Shown here one piece after another: positions 34,926 through 47,085 of a DNA stretch of 64,000 bases (position 1 is its first letter; each line of letters opens with the position of its first letter). The DNA is from Malachius bipustulatus (Eukaryota > Arthropoda > Insecta > Coleoptera > Melyridae). Below the pieces are notes generated by a model, which did no database searches, had not been told where the DNA came from, and saw nothing but the letters and a program-made list of their open reading frames with translations. The translations under genes were made by a program, and so were the position numbers. Where the stretch lies: the NCBI GenBank assembly GCA_910589415.1, contig OU342639.1, positions 14,702,268 to 14,766,267 of the forward strand. Reading direction: 5' to 3'.

Positions 34926-37211
34926 GTGTTTCTAATCTTAAAAAATACAATTTTACAGGTTAGCATTCGAGGTACACAATAAAAATCAGTTGACACTGAG
35001 CAGCAACACCTGCAACCAGATGAAAAGGGATGACGGATAAAATCTGTAAAGATAAAACCTTCCCGTATGCAAGAAAACGGCCGATTCGTAACACCTGCAA
35101 AAAAAAACGAAATGCAGTCAGTCAACGTGAGAAGACTGAACTTGACTTAACTGTTAACTGTTTTTCCATAACTAAAATCCTGTTCAAGTAATAAATGATT
35201 ACTCAGTGATAGAGAAATTTGAATACATGCATAGCGAAGTAAATATAGTAAATGCACAAAATAACATTATTTAATATATTAAATTTAATTGCTTATCAAT
35301 TATCATATAAATTGCGATTGAAATATGTCAACAGAATGCTGAACACATAAAGTAAATACAATACCTATGTAAAACGCTGTCGCTGGTATGCATTAATCGC
35401 ATTATTTTGTTAATATTAAATAAATTCATTTCTATTGTCATTTACATTTAGATGAATTCCATTATAATCGTAATGATTAATGGTAGTATTTATTGTCCAA
35501 CAGGTCATAATTCAATTATAAGACAATTTATATACGCAATTTGGGATACTTTGGTTTTCAACACCATTGCGGGATCGCAGAAACGGTTAAAAGGTTAAAT
35601 TAGAAAAAAAGCTCAAGCTAATCCTGAAAACAGATTTGAGGCATCTAAAATGATTCCTGAAGAATCATGAAAAATGTTTTTCTGAAAAAAATTTGGACCT
35701 TGTGATAGTTTGTCATGTCGCACGCAATGCTGTGTTCGAATTTGTGTAGCCTACAAAGTAGGTAAGTATGCGACTGCAAGCTTTTCTCTTAGGGGAGCCA
35801 TAATTCTTAACATAATCCAGTGGGGTGATTTTTCCTAATACCCATTGGGTTTAACTTATGATTTATGCTGGGACAACAAAAATATAATTGTTCTCTACCT
35901 TATCTGAAAATGACTCATTAACTCGAAAATATAACCGAAAGTGATTCTTTTCCTCCCTAGGGAAACAAAATTTCTTATCATCCGATTTTTTAGATCCTGT
36001 CAATCTAGACACTTTGTCAAACTATAGAGTTGACGCTTTTGTAGGTTTTCAAGTGTTACATAAGGGGTGTTCGAAAACAAATCCGTTTTGGAGTAGGCCC
36101 TGACACAAAAAGGTTTGTCTTAACTTAATCCACTCTTTACAGCTGACAGCTCTTGATTTTGTTAGGTTAAGACAGTTGTCAAAACATTTAAGAACGTTAA
36201 TGAAATAGGCACTCACTTTATTTACATTTTTCATAAAGCAGATAAATATAATCAGCAATTATTAATCCATTTAAGGATTCTCCTGGACTCATTTTAATAA
36301 ACGGTTTCTCTTTCCAGTAAAGCCACTCTGTAACTGACCGCCTGGTGTATCGTTTATCTCGACGAACTTCTCCTCTAGATTACTTGACTTGACTTCGTTA
36401 ACAGTCACACACAAAATATCGAGTTCTCAATGTAAATGCATAGAAAGAAATCACTTTTGAAAAAAATCATTTGAGCTTGCAAAATCTGGCTGGCTAGGGT
36501 ATCGGTATATTACGACACATAAGTCGATCTTCACAGATCTCTTTCACTAAATCGGTTGCTTCGGAAGTTTTCAAACCAACAAATCCTTCTTCGGTAACTC
36601 TGAGAATACATCATGCATGATATCCTAAGTCATGCTAAACCTGCAAAAAAGTCTTGGCGAAAACTGTAAATCTGGAAAAACTATTGACAAAAATTTCGCC
36701 TACCAGGAAGGTTATTTTTACTGCTATATCACTGGATAAAGACTAATGTGAGCTCCTTTTCTAAGAAGCTTGTAAGCAGGTTCCAACCGAAACATTCCAT
36801 CCATGCAATGAGTTTGATGTGAAATTAGAAGCAATTCTTATGGTTTCCACCTCAATCATGATGATAATAATTATTCCATACAGAACAACTTCCACATTCC
36901 ATGAAGTTTACTCTCATTGCGAAAATAACTTTCAACTATTGCAGTTCTTCGCTGTTACGGGAGCGCCTTTCAATTAATTTGAACAATATAAATAAATAAT
37001 CAGACTTCAGTACCTACCTAATTATTTTCCGAATGAAAAGTAATCTTCAGTATTTATTTGCCAATTTATTTTTATTAATTTTCCTTTGAAAAATGAACGA
37101 CTTTCAATAAATCAATATTACTAAAATGTCATTAACGTCATTGTTTCTTCTTCTTAAAGTGCCATACTCTGATATCGAGTGTAGGCTATACCTCTCGCAA
37201 CATCCTGTATA
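34926..37211. other. Intergenic, nothing recognised
   Basis: No domain, RNA gene or repeat boundary was recognised. At 36049-36258 and elsewhere there are only short frames of ordinary AT-rich composition. Confidence 0.4.
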
Positions 37212-38082
37212 CAGGGTTATAGCAATTGCGTTGTTCACTACAAGGATCTCGGCAACGCTAAGAATTACAGAGTCGGTTAAATTGAAGAAAAGCTGCTCAA
37301 TTTTATGCTTATTAAGAATCTGCAACAAAATTTAAGAAATTTTTAGTCGCTAAAATATTCTGAACAATTTTTTATTTCAAGCCTAGGTATCTTTTTACCT
37401 ATTATAAATTGATTAATAATTATTTTTAGACTTACATAGATCATCAAAAGCTATCCATTTCACGTTTAAAAAATTTCCAAATTCGACTAGATTTTAAAGT
37501 TTTTATTATCCACTTTTTGGTTTTTCTTATGGCCACCATGTTGTTTTTATATGTTTTCACCGAATCATGTAAATATGAAGTGATTTTGACTTCTAATGAC
37601 TTGTATTAGGTATGATTTTTTAATATTTGTATGACATTCGGTATAAAAAGTTGTATTAAAAAAAAATAATAATAATAAAAAAATGGCATTTTTTTAGAAT
37701 ATTTGTCATTTTTTGGTTTCCAGGATTTTTGTTATACCGAACTACATAAAAAAAGTTGACTATAAAAACTCTGGGATCTAGTCGGCTTTGAACATTTTTG
37801 AAATGTCAAATGGATAGCTTTTTATGATTTATGTGAGTTTACAAAAAATTACATTCATCAATTTACAATAGTAAAAAAGCTACGGCCAAAAAATAAGAAA
37901 TCTCGATTTTTCAGGATATTTCAGCAACGACTGAAAATGTCTTTGTGTTTGTTTTCAGATTCTTAATTAGCATAAAATTGTGCAGCTTTTCTCTAATTCA
38001 AGCAACCTTGTACCTCTATCTCTTACCGTTTCCGATATTATCCCCGTAGTGAGCAACGGAATAGTTATAACTTATAACCCTG
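37212..38082. mobile_element. 871-bp foldback element, CAGGGTTATA ends
   Basis: The left end CAGGGTTATAGC and the right end ..TTATAACCCTG are inverse, and pairing continues far inward: GCTCAATTTTATGCTTATTA on the left against TAATTAGCATAAAATTGTGC on the right, and the block around GGTTTTTCTTATGGCCACCA against the centre. TA precedes the left end (37210-37211). The right flank is TC, probably a mutated TA. No coding capacity. Relatives are at 15690-16182, 42298-43015 and, as an end fragment, about 49340-49430. Confidence 0.75.
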
Positions 38083-38401
38083 TCTATGTCACAGCCTTCT
38101 GATGAAATTGGTTATTTTATGAAAAGTCCAGCCATTCCATTAAATGCGGCCACTTAGTGTAATACGAATTACTAACAAGTGGCTAACATTTTTAGACATT
38201 ACATGTGATGCAAGTGCGTTAATGCCCCATTTGATGAAATCGTTTAAAATTACATTAATTGGCCAAACTTTCTGACCATTTCATGTAATGCTTGCATTTT
38301 GGAAATAAAATCAATTATTTATTCAGATTTAAGTAAAGGTTTCTATTTTTTCTCCTGCAGTGCAATAAAAAATACTATTATCAAATCAATATACATTTTC
38401 A

Positions 38402-39345
38402 TTTTTTATTTTTTTTATTGAAAAGGCACACGCACTGCAAGGAAATCCCTATGGCGCTCTGGGAGTGGTGCATGAGCAGTGCATGTCGATTCACGTCCAT
38501 TTTGAATCGTTGTAAGTTGTATTCCTCAGGAAATACTTAGCTTGGAATTCTCTTCCAAAGGGATGCGGTTTGTACATAAAAGAAGTCTGAAATAAGGTGG
38601 TGCGAGTATAACGTTACCTGTTAGGGATGAGCCACTGCGGCTCGACGTGTATTTCTGCCGGTTTCGTTCTAGGTGGGACCAAACGGTTTTCTGAACACTT
38701 CTCATAAAAATATCTGTAAAACAGGTTTAGGTCAACTACTTTCCTTCGATGTTCAGGACTATCTAGATGTTTTGTCAAATCTGGGTCCCAATCAAGTGGA
38801 TGGCTCTTTTCTGGATGGAGTCGAGTAATCTCGGCATATGTTTAGGAGGGGAGCTCCAAACATGTGAGCGGTACTCCAAGGATGGTCGTATTTGAGCCTT
38901 GTATAAGAGCAGAAGATGTTGTGGTGTATAAAATTTCTTCTTGCGGAAGAGTGTTCGGAAGAATTCGGAAGAAAACCCGCAACATGATCATACCAAGACA
39001 TGTTCGCTCCGAGGCTCACGCCCAAGCAAACGAAGAAATAACGATGAAAGTGTGTTCCGCCATTACCATATCTCTGGGTCCGCAACATTGACTTTTTTTG
39101 GAGAAGATGACCGACTTTGTCTTCCCAGCATTAAACTGCATCTGATTTCGATCGCAACAAGCTAGAATCTCTTGTATATCTTTGTCAAGTATTGAGACAG
39201 TGTACGTACTGTCATTGGCAAAACTGTATATTGGATTTTTTGTTGTTTCGAGCAGATCGTTAATATATAAAAAAAAGTATGAGATAAAATTTATCCCTGA
39301 GGCACGCCGGAATCGACAGAAAAGGTCTCGTGACCTTCATCATGA
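38402..39345 (-). pseudogene. NLR-A copy 3: RT fragment from GVPQG to poly-A
   Basis: Minus-strand copy that starts just before the GVPQG box (ETFSVDSGVPQG, then a stop where Ser is usual and ILSHTFF). After a frameshift it reads LYINDLLETTKNPIYSFAND, so the first Asp of the FADD catalytic pair is Asn. It goes on MQFNAGKTKSVIFSKK, VSLGANMSWYDHVAG and, near the end, the degraded C-terminal region, closing with the GGGATTTCCTTGCAGTGCG 3' UTR and poly-A (poly-T at 38402-38419). Several frameshifts. Compared with the copy at 32.3 kb it reaches about 170 bp further 5'. Confidence 0.8.
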
Positions 39346-39653
39346 CATTAATAATAAAAAAGTAATCAACAAAACAACAATGCTTGTCTAGCAGACTGTA
39401 TAAAATCTTTTTTTTTTATCATCTTATCCAATCTTTCGGTTTTGTTCATAAGTTTCAATCGTAGATCATAAAAAGTATTACGTAGGTGGTATACCTATCC
39501 AAAATGTAAAAAAAATCCTCCGTATCTCCGAAACTGTCACTTTGCGGACCCATGTTAATCAATTTTTTTTTTTTTTACTTATTTGGGTCCCTACTATAAT
39601 CTACCCTTTCAATATATTCGATCGTTTTGATTAACGGTATAAGTTGTTACAAT

Positions 39654-40557
39654 TGTATCGAAATCCGAGGCTTTCGTTGATAATTATTATTTATTTCATT
39701 CTTAGAGGGGTTTATCTGGAATGATACAGTTTTTACGACAGTGATTAGCAGGTTATCTCCACCAGCACCGGCTATATATAATAGAGAGCACCAGCTGAAG
39801 ACTCGATAGAGTGCATCGTGAGGAATTGACTTGCGAACAACTCTCTCTCCTAGGTGAATTGAGCCCGGAGATCAGCTGGGGCATGTAGTGAGTGCCCCAT
39901 ACAGTATACATAGCCGGATACAGTAGGTCGATGAACTGAGTTGACCGAACCGTAACCCGGCATCGGAAGCGCGACCAGAGTGAAGTGAGCTCTGGCCGGC
40001 GACCGATCAGAATATGTAATCAACCGGAACTGCATTGAGGTTCCGGCAGATCCCTTCATTCCCTACCCGGCCTGTATTGAGGATCCAGTAACAGCGGTCC
40101 CGAGGTCGTAGTGAGGCATCGGGAGCGGCTTTTTGTTTCAGAGAGCGCCTGCCAACGAAGGTAATCGCCAGGAGGGCCTCGAGCCGCGTATCTTGCATAC
40201 GGTCGGGGACAGCGCAGATCGTGCGGCGGCGGTGGAATTACTGACGATGAACGGCAAGTAGCGAGGACACCAGCTGCAGCAGTACCGGAAAGGCCAATGG
40301 TAAACGAGGCCGCCTTCGACGCGGTTATCTGTAGCCAATCTGGTCGCTATCCAGAACGAGGGCCGCCCCCTTCCTCTCACTCAGAGGACGGAACAACCCT
40401 AAGATCAGTTGTATGGATAATAGTACTAGATCGATTTATTGTAAATATACTTCTTTTGTAAATAAACCCTAACTATTTAATCGACTTGTCACTGGTACAA
40501 AGGGGCAAATATCCATTCCTGGCGACTCACCTCTACCCACAGAAAAATCCCGTTACA
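39654..40557 (+). repeat. Solo LTR, 904 bp, with 4-bp TSD
   Basis: It begins TGTATCGAAATCC (TGTAACG in the relative at 18683) and ends CCCGTTACA, giving inverse termini. The flanks are CAAT on both sides (39650-39653 and 40558-40561). Inside are a TATA-like CGGCTATATATAATAGAG near 39770 and, near the end, AAATAAACCC as a possible polyadenylation signal. There is no primer binding site followed by gag on either side, so it is a solo LTR formed by recombination of a full element. TSD length fits Ty3/gypsy-type integration. The 40.0-40.4 kb portion is GC-rich. Confidence 0.8.
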
Positions 40558-42297
40558 CAATAAAGTTATCAAAAAAATATATAGCACCATATCTGGTGCA
40601 TATCTGGTGGATCAAACCACTTTTTCGTGATCTGGTGGTCAGGATCGGTGGACATTTGATGAGTTTGGGTGATTTTGGTAAAGTGATGTCGTCCTCAATA
40701 GTGTATTTTTAAATAAAAACATCTTTTAATAAAAAAAAATTTTTTTTTTATTAAAAAAACACTAAAACTAGTATGCAACGAATATAAAGTTAGAATTGAG
40801 GCAATAAAAGAAGAATTAATAATAATTATAGGAAAGTGAAACGTAAAAGAGCCTCACACGTGAAATAATAAGTAAAACGATCAGAAAAAGAGGGTGTAGG
40901 TAAAAGAAACTGAATTAGCCGATAACTTTTATTAATTTTTAATTGGATCTAAATCGTAAAAATCCATTAAGTTTATTCAATGGCGTAATGATATAACAGC
41001 TTGGTCTTTAGCGTATTAAATTAATTTAAACAAAGGTTTATAATATGTATAAAAATTTCTCAGGAATACAATGAAAAAAAGACTCTTACTTCACAGAGGA
41101 TTAAACGTAACAGCAAGAAAGCAAGCATTGACTTTTGAATTTCATAAACTCCTCCCAGATCGCTGTTCCGAATAAAAGAGATGCATCACAGCAATTCTTC
41201 GAACTTTTTTTGTACCAGGTGATCGTGAAAACCTTTACCCAGACAATGAGAAATATATAAAATATCTAGCCATATTTCGGGCATAAATAATGCAAAAAAA
41301 ACTTTGGCCTCTGTCATCATTCAGAGTGCAGACTCATGTAATATAACACTTTCCCTTGGTTTTGTGCTCTTTTCTTTTCACCTCCGTTATAGTATTCCGA
41401 CCGTGTAACACATTGGTAGTGTGTACCTATATATATATATTCCTCTGAAATAAGTTAACATTTGTTCCAAAAGACTGACGAAAAACACAAACCTCTCTAT
41501 ATAATATAAACATATTCTCTCGTTATGCCTCAAAGTCTGTTTGAATACTATACAGAGAAAATAATAACTAGGACGGTAGCAATTTTCACCTGAAAACTCT
41601 TTGTAAAATTTCAAGTACCTTAATTTGTTCCAATTGAAAATGAACCTTGTGAATTTTCGCATAATGGACTTCACACTGGCAGGATTTTTTCTACCACAAA
41701 TATTAGCTTTGGAAATTGCATGTAATAGTTTAGATGTAGACGTGGTCTGAAACAGAAACAAGCCAAATATCTAGCTTATATACACATTTACGTTAATGTT
41801 ATATAGGGGTCGCTTTTCACTTGACTGCTTGAACTTTACTCGTCACATATATTACATTCACTCCCCATGAATACAATGAAATAACAAATTCTAGAGCCAC
41901 TCTCCCGGAACTACGTTTACTCCACAAATTTATCAGTTAAATTACTTTTATGTCATACATTATCCTTCTAAGAAATTACGTAATAATACCTGACATTTAT
42001 ACAGGAATATGGCTGGTAAATGAACTCCAAGTGAATGAGCTTCCCGGACTTTACCCTAATACTAAGGTTACTTAGTCTTGATCTTCAACTTTACAAGGGA
42101 TTTTACAGTTGCTCGTGAAATTTAAGCCAGTTAATGTAAAGCGCGATAGGAATCTGTGGACGCTTATTAAATTATAAATTAATGTCTTTCTTTTACATTA
42201 GATTATCCCGTAATTCGCATGAAAAGCATGAAAAGGATTCTAGCTCGCTCATAATAAAAGAAAACTATAGCGACTATAATAAAAGTACAGGGTTTTA
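40558..42297. other. Dispersed repeat copy and unassigned DNA
   Basis: 40608-40780 is a copy of the hairpin-ended dispersed family (CCACTTTTTCGTGATCTGGT, GTGATGTCGTCCTCAATAGT), ending in A/T inverted tracts. The rest contains nothing recognised; a 124-codon minus-strand frame at 41387-41761 has no known motif. Confidence 0.45.
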
Positions 42298-43015
42298 GAA
42301 ATAGAAAAGGATATTAGAAAAATATGCACAATTTGGTACTGATTAAGAATCAGAAACAAAATTTCGCATAACGTAAGTAGTTCCTGAATTATCCTGAAAA
42401 AATCGAAAACTCCATTTCTCTTATTTTATTGTTTAAAGTAAATTAAAAAAAATTTGTAGGTTCACGTAAGTCATCATGAGCTATCTATCAGATCCTAGAG
42501 CTTCCATAGTCAACTTTTGTTTTTCTTATGGCCGTCACATTTTTTTTGTCATTCGGTCAAAAAAAAAATCAAGGAAACCACAAGTTTCATACATTTGGAA
42601 ACTAAAAATACAAAATGAATTCTTCTTTTCCCGCAAAAATAATTATTTCACAGAATTTTTTTATTTTTATTTTCCAAATGTAAAAGATTTTTGGTTTCTG
42701 TGATTTTTTTACACCGAATGACATAAAAAAAAGTGACGGCCATAAGAAAAACAAAAGTTGACAATGAAAACTTCGAGATCTAATCGGCATTGAAAATTTT
42801 TGAAACGTCAAATAGATAGCTCATGATGACTTATGTGAACCTACAAAAAATTATTCATTTAATTTAAACAATAAAAATGATATCAATAAAATAAGAAATA
42901 TGAAGTTTTCAGTTCTCTAAATAGGATATTTCAACGACTGAAGTTATCCCAAATTTTGTTTCTGATTCTTAATCAGTATCAAATTGTGCACATTTTTTGT
43001 AATATAACCAACCCT
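42298..43015. mobile_element. 718-bp foldback element related to 37212-38082
   Basis: Arms of about 330 bp face each other: GATTAAGAATCAGAAACAAA on the left against TTTGTTTCTGATTCTTAATC on the right, and TTTTTCTTATGGCCGTCAC against GTGACGGCCATAAGAAAAAC around the centre. The left terminus is CAGGGTT preceded by TA, the right end AACCCT followed by ATA with the terminal G changed. Two overlapping frames in opposite directions (42476-42703, 42602-42811) are mirror products of the palindrome. Confidence 0.75.
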
Positions 43016-43040
43016 ATATTATCTTCTTTACTCTTTCCCA

Positions 43041-43200
43041 GGTAGCACACTGTCGTCCTAATGACGTCAATTTTAAGTCATTATTGGTCTGCGACGTCAT
43101 TTGTCCAAATTAGGACGTCCAAATGACGTCACATTTTATGACGTCAATTCGACGTCTATAAATTAACGTCAATGTGAGGACATTATTAGGTCATATCTAT
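43041..43200. repeat. Left array of TGACGTCA-like motifs
   Basis: ACGTC or its complement occurs about ten times in 150 bp, including full palindromes ATGACGTCA and TGACGTCAC. TGACGTCA is the consensus site for CREB/ATF bZIP proteins, but here the density and variable spacing suggest a degenerate subterminal repeat rather than an enhancer. A similar array lies at 46727-46858. Confidence 0.65.
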
Positions 43201-44219
43201 GACACATATTTGATATTTCTTCGTTATATAAAAATTCCAATTTTAATTTATTTCGTAAAAATTTTGATCAACAGGTACCTATGTTTTATTTACTTTTAAA
43301 ATACCTCAAAGCCCTTATTTACTAAAAGATTGTTTCAGCGTTTACGTATCATATCAGAATTATTTTGCGTAGGTGCAATGACCGTCATCGACATCTAATA
43401 AATGCTAATATTAAAAATCCACCCCAGTCATTTTCCAATTTCCATCATTTTACTACCGCACCACCATTCGCTCTCTCGCTCGCTCAGGGTTGGTGCTAAT
43501 TAGTTCATCACTCTCATCGATGCTCGGTTATAATCGCATAATGGAGGTCGGTTGACGACAGCGCAACGCAAGCGACCAGCGTTGCCAGACGTAATATATA
43601 ATATGGAATATTGTAACACAATTTAAAGATTTCTCTGAATTTCAAGATTTTTTGAATAAATAATATGTAGCAAAATCATCAATCGTTCCTGATTCATAGG
43701 TAGGTACATTATAAATAGTTTGTTAAGTTAGGTAGGTGTAGGTATAACAACCTCTCTTTCAGTAACAAAGAAGGAAAACATTCCTTCATCGATAAATTGT
43801 ACTTATATTTTTTTTGGAACTGTAAGATTATATTTTATTCTATATACATATATCTTGGTGTTAAAGCAAAAAATGTTTAATTAATTTAATTTTCGAATAA
43901 TAAAATAAATATTTCATATACAAAAACAATAATTCCAGTTTTCAAAGTCACATCTTAAAAAAATCTTTAATCTTAGCTTATGGTGAGTTTATTTTATTTT
44001 TATTGTAACATCGTTTTCTGATCAATCTAATATCGACAATCCGGGAGTCATAGTTTCTTTTCTTCCATATGGCAACCCTGAACAGGCATAAGACCGTTAC
44101 CGTGAGGCCAATCACCATCACCATCACCACGGCACACGGGGGGTAGCGACTCCGACTCCAGCAGCCAGATCGCTTTTGATTTGAATGTTTTGTTTTTGTG
44201 TACTCGTTAACTCTCACCT

Positions 44220-44323
44220 CTCAGATCGTCAACAGAAGAACTTATTTGTGGTGTTTGGTGTTATTGCATGGTTAGACATTCGTCTTTCAAAAATCTGTTT
44301 TTACACAGGACACAGCAAGCTAA
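44220..44323 (+). other. Possible 5' exon with splice donor
   Basis: A 19-codon frame begins at the ATG near 44267 (MVRHSSFKNLFLHRTQQAK) and runs into CTAAG|GTAAGC, a near-consensus donor at 44323/44324. A candidate acceptor, TATTTTTGCAG, lies at about 46464-46474, followed by AACAACAAGGAGG and an AATAAA at about 46650. A transcript of this kind would lie between the two TGACGTCA arrays. This is inference from splice-like sequence only, and I recognise no protein. Confidence 0.2.
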
Positions 44324-44534
44324 GGTAAGCTTTAAATAATAGGCAATAATAGAGGTAATAATATTAGTTATAATAGCAGATTCAAATGGGAAAATTACTT
44401 TTGCAATGCAAAACTATTTGTTTTATACGTAAGCATGGAGGGTAACCATAGGACTCTCTGTCTAACAAAAAATAATTAACATTTTGATGTGAACCGAACT
44501 TACTGGGTAATAAAGATCAAGTAGGTACGTAGGT

Positions 44535-44660
44535 ATTAGTGTATTTTTTAACAAAAAAATACACTATTGAGGACGACATCACTTTTCGAAAATCACCCAA
44601 ACTCATCAAATGTCCACCGATCATGACCCCCAGATCACGAAAAAGTGGTTTATAAAAATT
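44535..44660 (-). repeat. Hairpin-ended dispersed repeat, representative copy
   Basis: A conserved block (GAGGACGACATCACTTTTCG, then CATCAAATGTCCACCGATCA and CACGAAAAAGTGGTTT) is next to a perfect A/T hairpin, TAGTGTATTTTTT..AAAAAATACACTA, at 44536-44568. The same block occurs at 26503-26560 (diverged), 27815-27880, 40608-40712 and 46972-47085 on plus, and 61376-61440 on minus inside the hAT. In most copies the hairpin is at the same end. Superfamily unknown. Confidence 0.75.
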
Positions 44661-44673
44661 CACCTTCCCACGA

Positions 44674-44716
44674 TATATATATATATATATTTATATATTT
44701 ATATATTTATATATTT
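44674..44716. repeat. (TA)n / TATATATTTA microsatellite
   Basis: A pure TA run followed by several TTTATATA units, located at the start of the tandem 640-bp array. Confidence 0.9.
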
Positions 44717-46360
44717 CATCAAAAACGCGAAATTACGATTTTAAAAACGCTCCTGCAGCTTTTTCTTTGACGATTAGTGAACGAAATTTTGGATCCTTAT
44801 AAAACATTGGAATGATGTTAGATTTTCGTTGAAAAAATTCTCAAAACTCGAGACACTTCTACAGGGTGTCCCTTCAAAATTCCAGGAATCCGGTTGTTGT
44901 GGTATCATTTCAGGTCGCAGTTTTCAATCTAGGAAGCTGAAATTTTTGTGGGAGTAAGATATCCACAAGGAGTGGTCTGGTATTGCACTTGAGCAAAATC
45001 GGCCAAGCCGTTTCAAAATGGCAGCCATTTGAATTTTTGGGAAATTTGCTATTTTTTGAGTCCCTGTATGAGCAAGATGGCAATAAAACTTTAAAATAAA
45101 ATTAACAACATTGGAAGAAAACTATTTGAAATATGAATTAAAGCAATAAAATTGGCATTATTTATATTAATAAGCCAGTGGCGTGGGTAGGAAAAGGGTA
45201 AAAATGTCTAAATTTCTATAACCGTTTATGAGTTCATTTTTAAAGAAATTGAACTGAAATTTTCACAGTAGGCAAGTACACTAATATACTTTAAACCTTA
45301 AAAGTTTCAAGAAGTAAATAAGAAAAATGGCGGAGATATTAATATTTTTTTCATATGATGTTTATTTCTCTAAAATTTTAAAACCGGTGCTGTAGCTTCA
45401 TATTTAAAGATTAGTGAACGAAATTTTTTATTCTTGTGAAACTTCAAAATGACATTTGATTTTCGTAAAAAAATTTTCCTAAAGCTGCGTTATTTCTACA
45501 GGGTGTCCCTCCAAATTAAAAATAAAAACCGTCTATGAGGCACGGTTTCTGGTCGCAGTTTTCAATCTAGGGGGCTGAAATTTTTTTATGAGTAAGATAG
45601 CCGCAAGAAGTCGTCTGGTACTGTATTTGAGTAAAATCGAACCGTTTCAAAATGGCGGCCTTTTCAATTTTAGAAAAAATTGCCAGATTTGGAACCCCTA
45701 TACCTACCTACCTATAAGCAAGTTAGAAAAACAAATTTAAACCAAATTAACACGATTGGAAGAAAATTATTTTAAATTTGAGTTAAATGCAGTAAAATTT
45801 GCATATTTTTCATTAATAAGCCAGTGGCGTGGGTAGGAAAAGGGTAAAAATGGCTAAATTTCTATAACCGTTTATGAGTCTTTTTTGAAGGAATTGAGCT
45901 GAAGTTTTTCCAGTAGACAACTATACGAATAACCCCTAACTCTGAAAAATTTAAAGAAGCAAATAAGAAAAATGGCGGAGATATTCGAATATTTTTACAT
46001 TTACACGTTCCTCTAAAACTTCAAATTTTCGGTTTTCAAAATTCCCCTTTCACTTTTTGCGAATTTATTAAAGGTAGTGTAAAGAATAGTATTTTTTAAG
46101 TAAAGTTAGCCAGTGGCGGACACAGAAAAAGGAAAAAAAATTAAATTTGCCATTTTTTTTTATTTTGTTAAATTTAAAAATCCATTCTAAGGGACGTTTT
46201 CAAACTAAATGAAATGAAATTTTCTCAGTAAACCACTACGCTAATATGACCTGACTGTGGAAAATTTCAGAAATCCAATTTAAAAAGCGGTGAAAATATT
46301 CATAATTGAATCGCATAAAAATACACTATTTCTGCGATTGATGCGCAAGAAGGTTTTTGT
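44710..46360 (+). repeat. Tandem array of about 640-bp units, 2.5 copies
   Basis: Two diverged units and a shortened third are aligned head to tail. Shared landmarks are CTACAGGGTGTCCCT at 44863 and 45496 (633 bp apart) and AGCCAGTGGCGTGGGTAGG at 45174 and 45826 (about 650 apart), with the phrase AAATTTCTATAACCGTTTAT in both. The third unit (from about 45990) lacks the middle and is the part shared with 4957-5283. Fragments of the same unit also occur near 30.9-31.04 kb and 25.1 kb. No coding potential. Confidence 0.75.
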
Positions 46361-46726
46361 TGATTCTTACGATGCGAGAGATCACCTGCCATAGAAGATA
46401 GTACATCTAATACTAATAATATTCTAGGCGACTTTCTTGGCTAATACAAACTCCTGATATACTTATTTTTGCAGTAAACAATAAGAACAACAAGGAGGAC
46501 CTTTGCGTTAATCGAATGTTCCCCGTCAGAAAGTGGAGGCCTATCAATATTAAGGGATGACTGGGTAACACCAAGAAAAACCCAGATGCTTGGAATATTA
46601 TGTTACTATTTTTTTTTTTATACTTTATAAGTATACTGTAACCACCTACTAAATAAATTGCGTTGATACCTGTGACTATGAGTCGAATTATTATTATTCC
46701 CTATGTTTATAGTCATGTCAGTCACA

Positions 46727-46858
46727 TTGACGTCATTTCTGACGTCTTTTTACGTCACATTTGACGTCTTTTAACGTCATGTCTTGACGTCATATTTGAC
46801 GTCTTTTAACGTCATGTTTTGACGTCATTTTACGTCAGATACTGACGTCATTTGACTG
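46727..46858. repeat. Right array of TGACGTC-like motifs
   Basis: About twelve ACGTC/GACGT motifs lie within 130 bp in a regular pattern (TTGACGTCAT, TTTTTACGTCA and TTTGACGTCTTTTAACGTCA, the last repeated). The period is roughly 14 bp, with a 43-bp higher-order repeat. It pairs in character with the array at 43041-43200, 3.5 kb away. Confidence 0.75.
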
Positions 46859-47085
46859 TGAATTTCGATATCCCTATTATAGCGAGCCACGAAATAATCG
46901 AGACTCTGTATAATTCAGTTAAGCAATGGCCGGTTTTTCTGACAGGTTGTATTATGAATCAGATCAACTTTGGAAAACTACTTTTTCGTGACCTAGGAGT
47001 CATGATCGGTGGACATTTGATGAATTTGGGTGATTTTCGAAAAGTGATGTCGTCCTCAATAGTTTTTTTTTTATTAAAAATCCAC

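Noticed and set aside
42476..42811. Two overlapping aromatic-rich frames on opposite strands
   Set aside because: Both lie at the centre of the foldback 42298-43015 and mirror one another.
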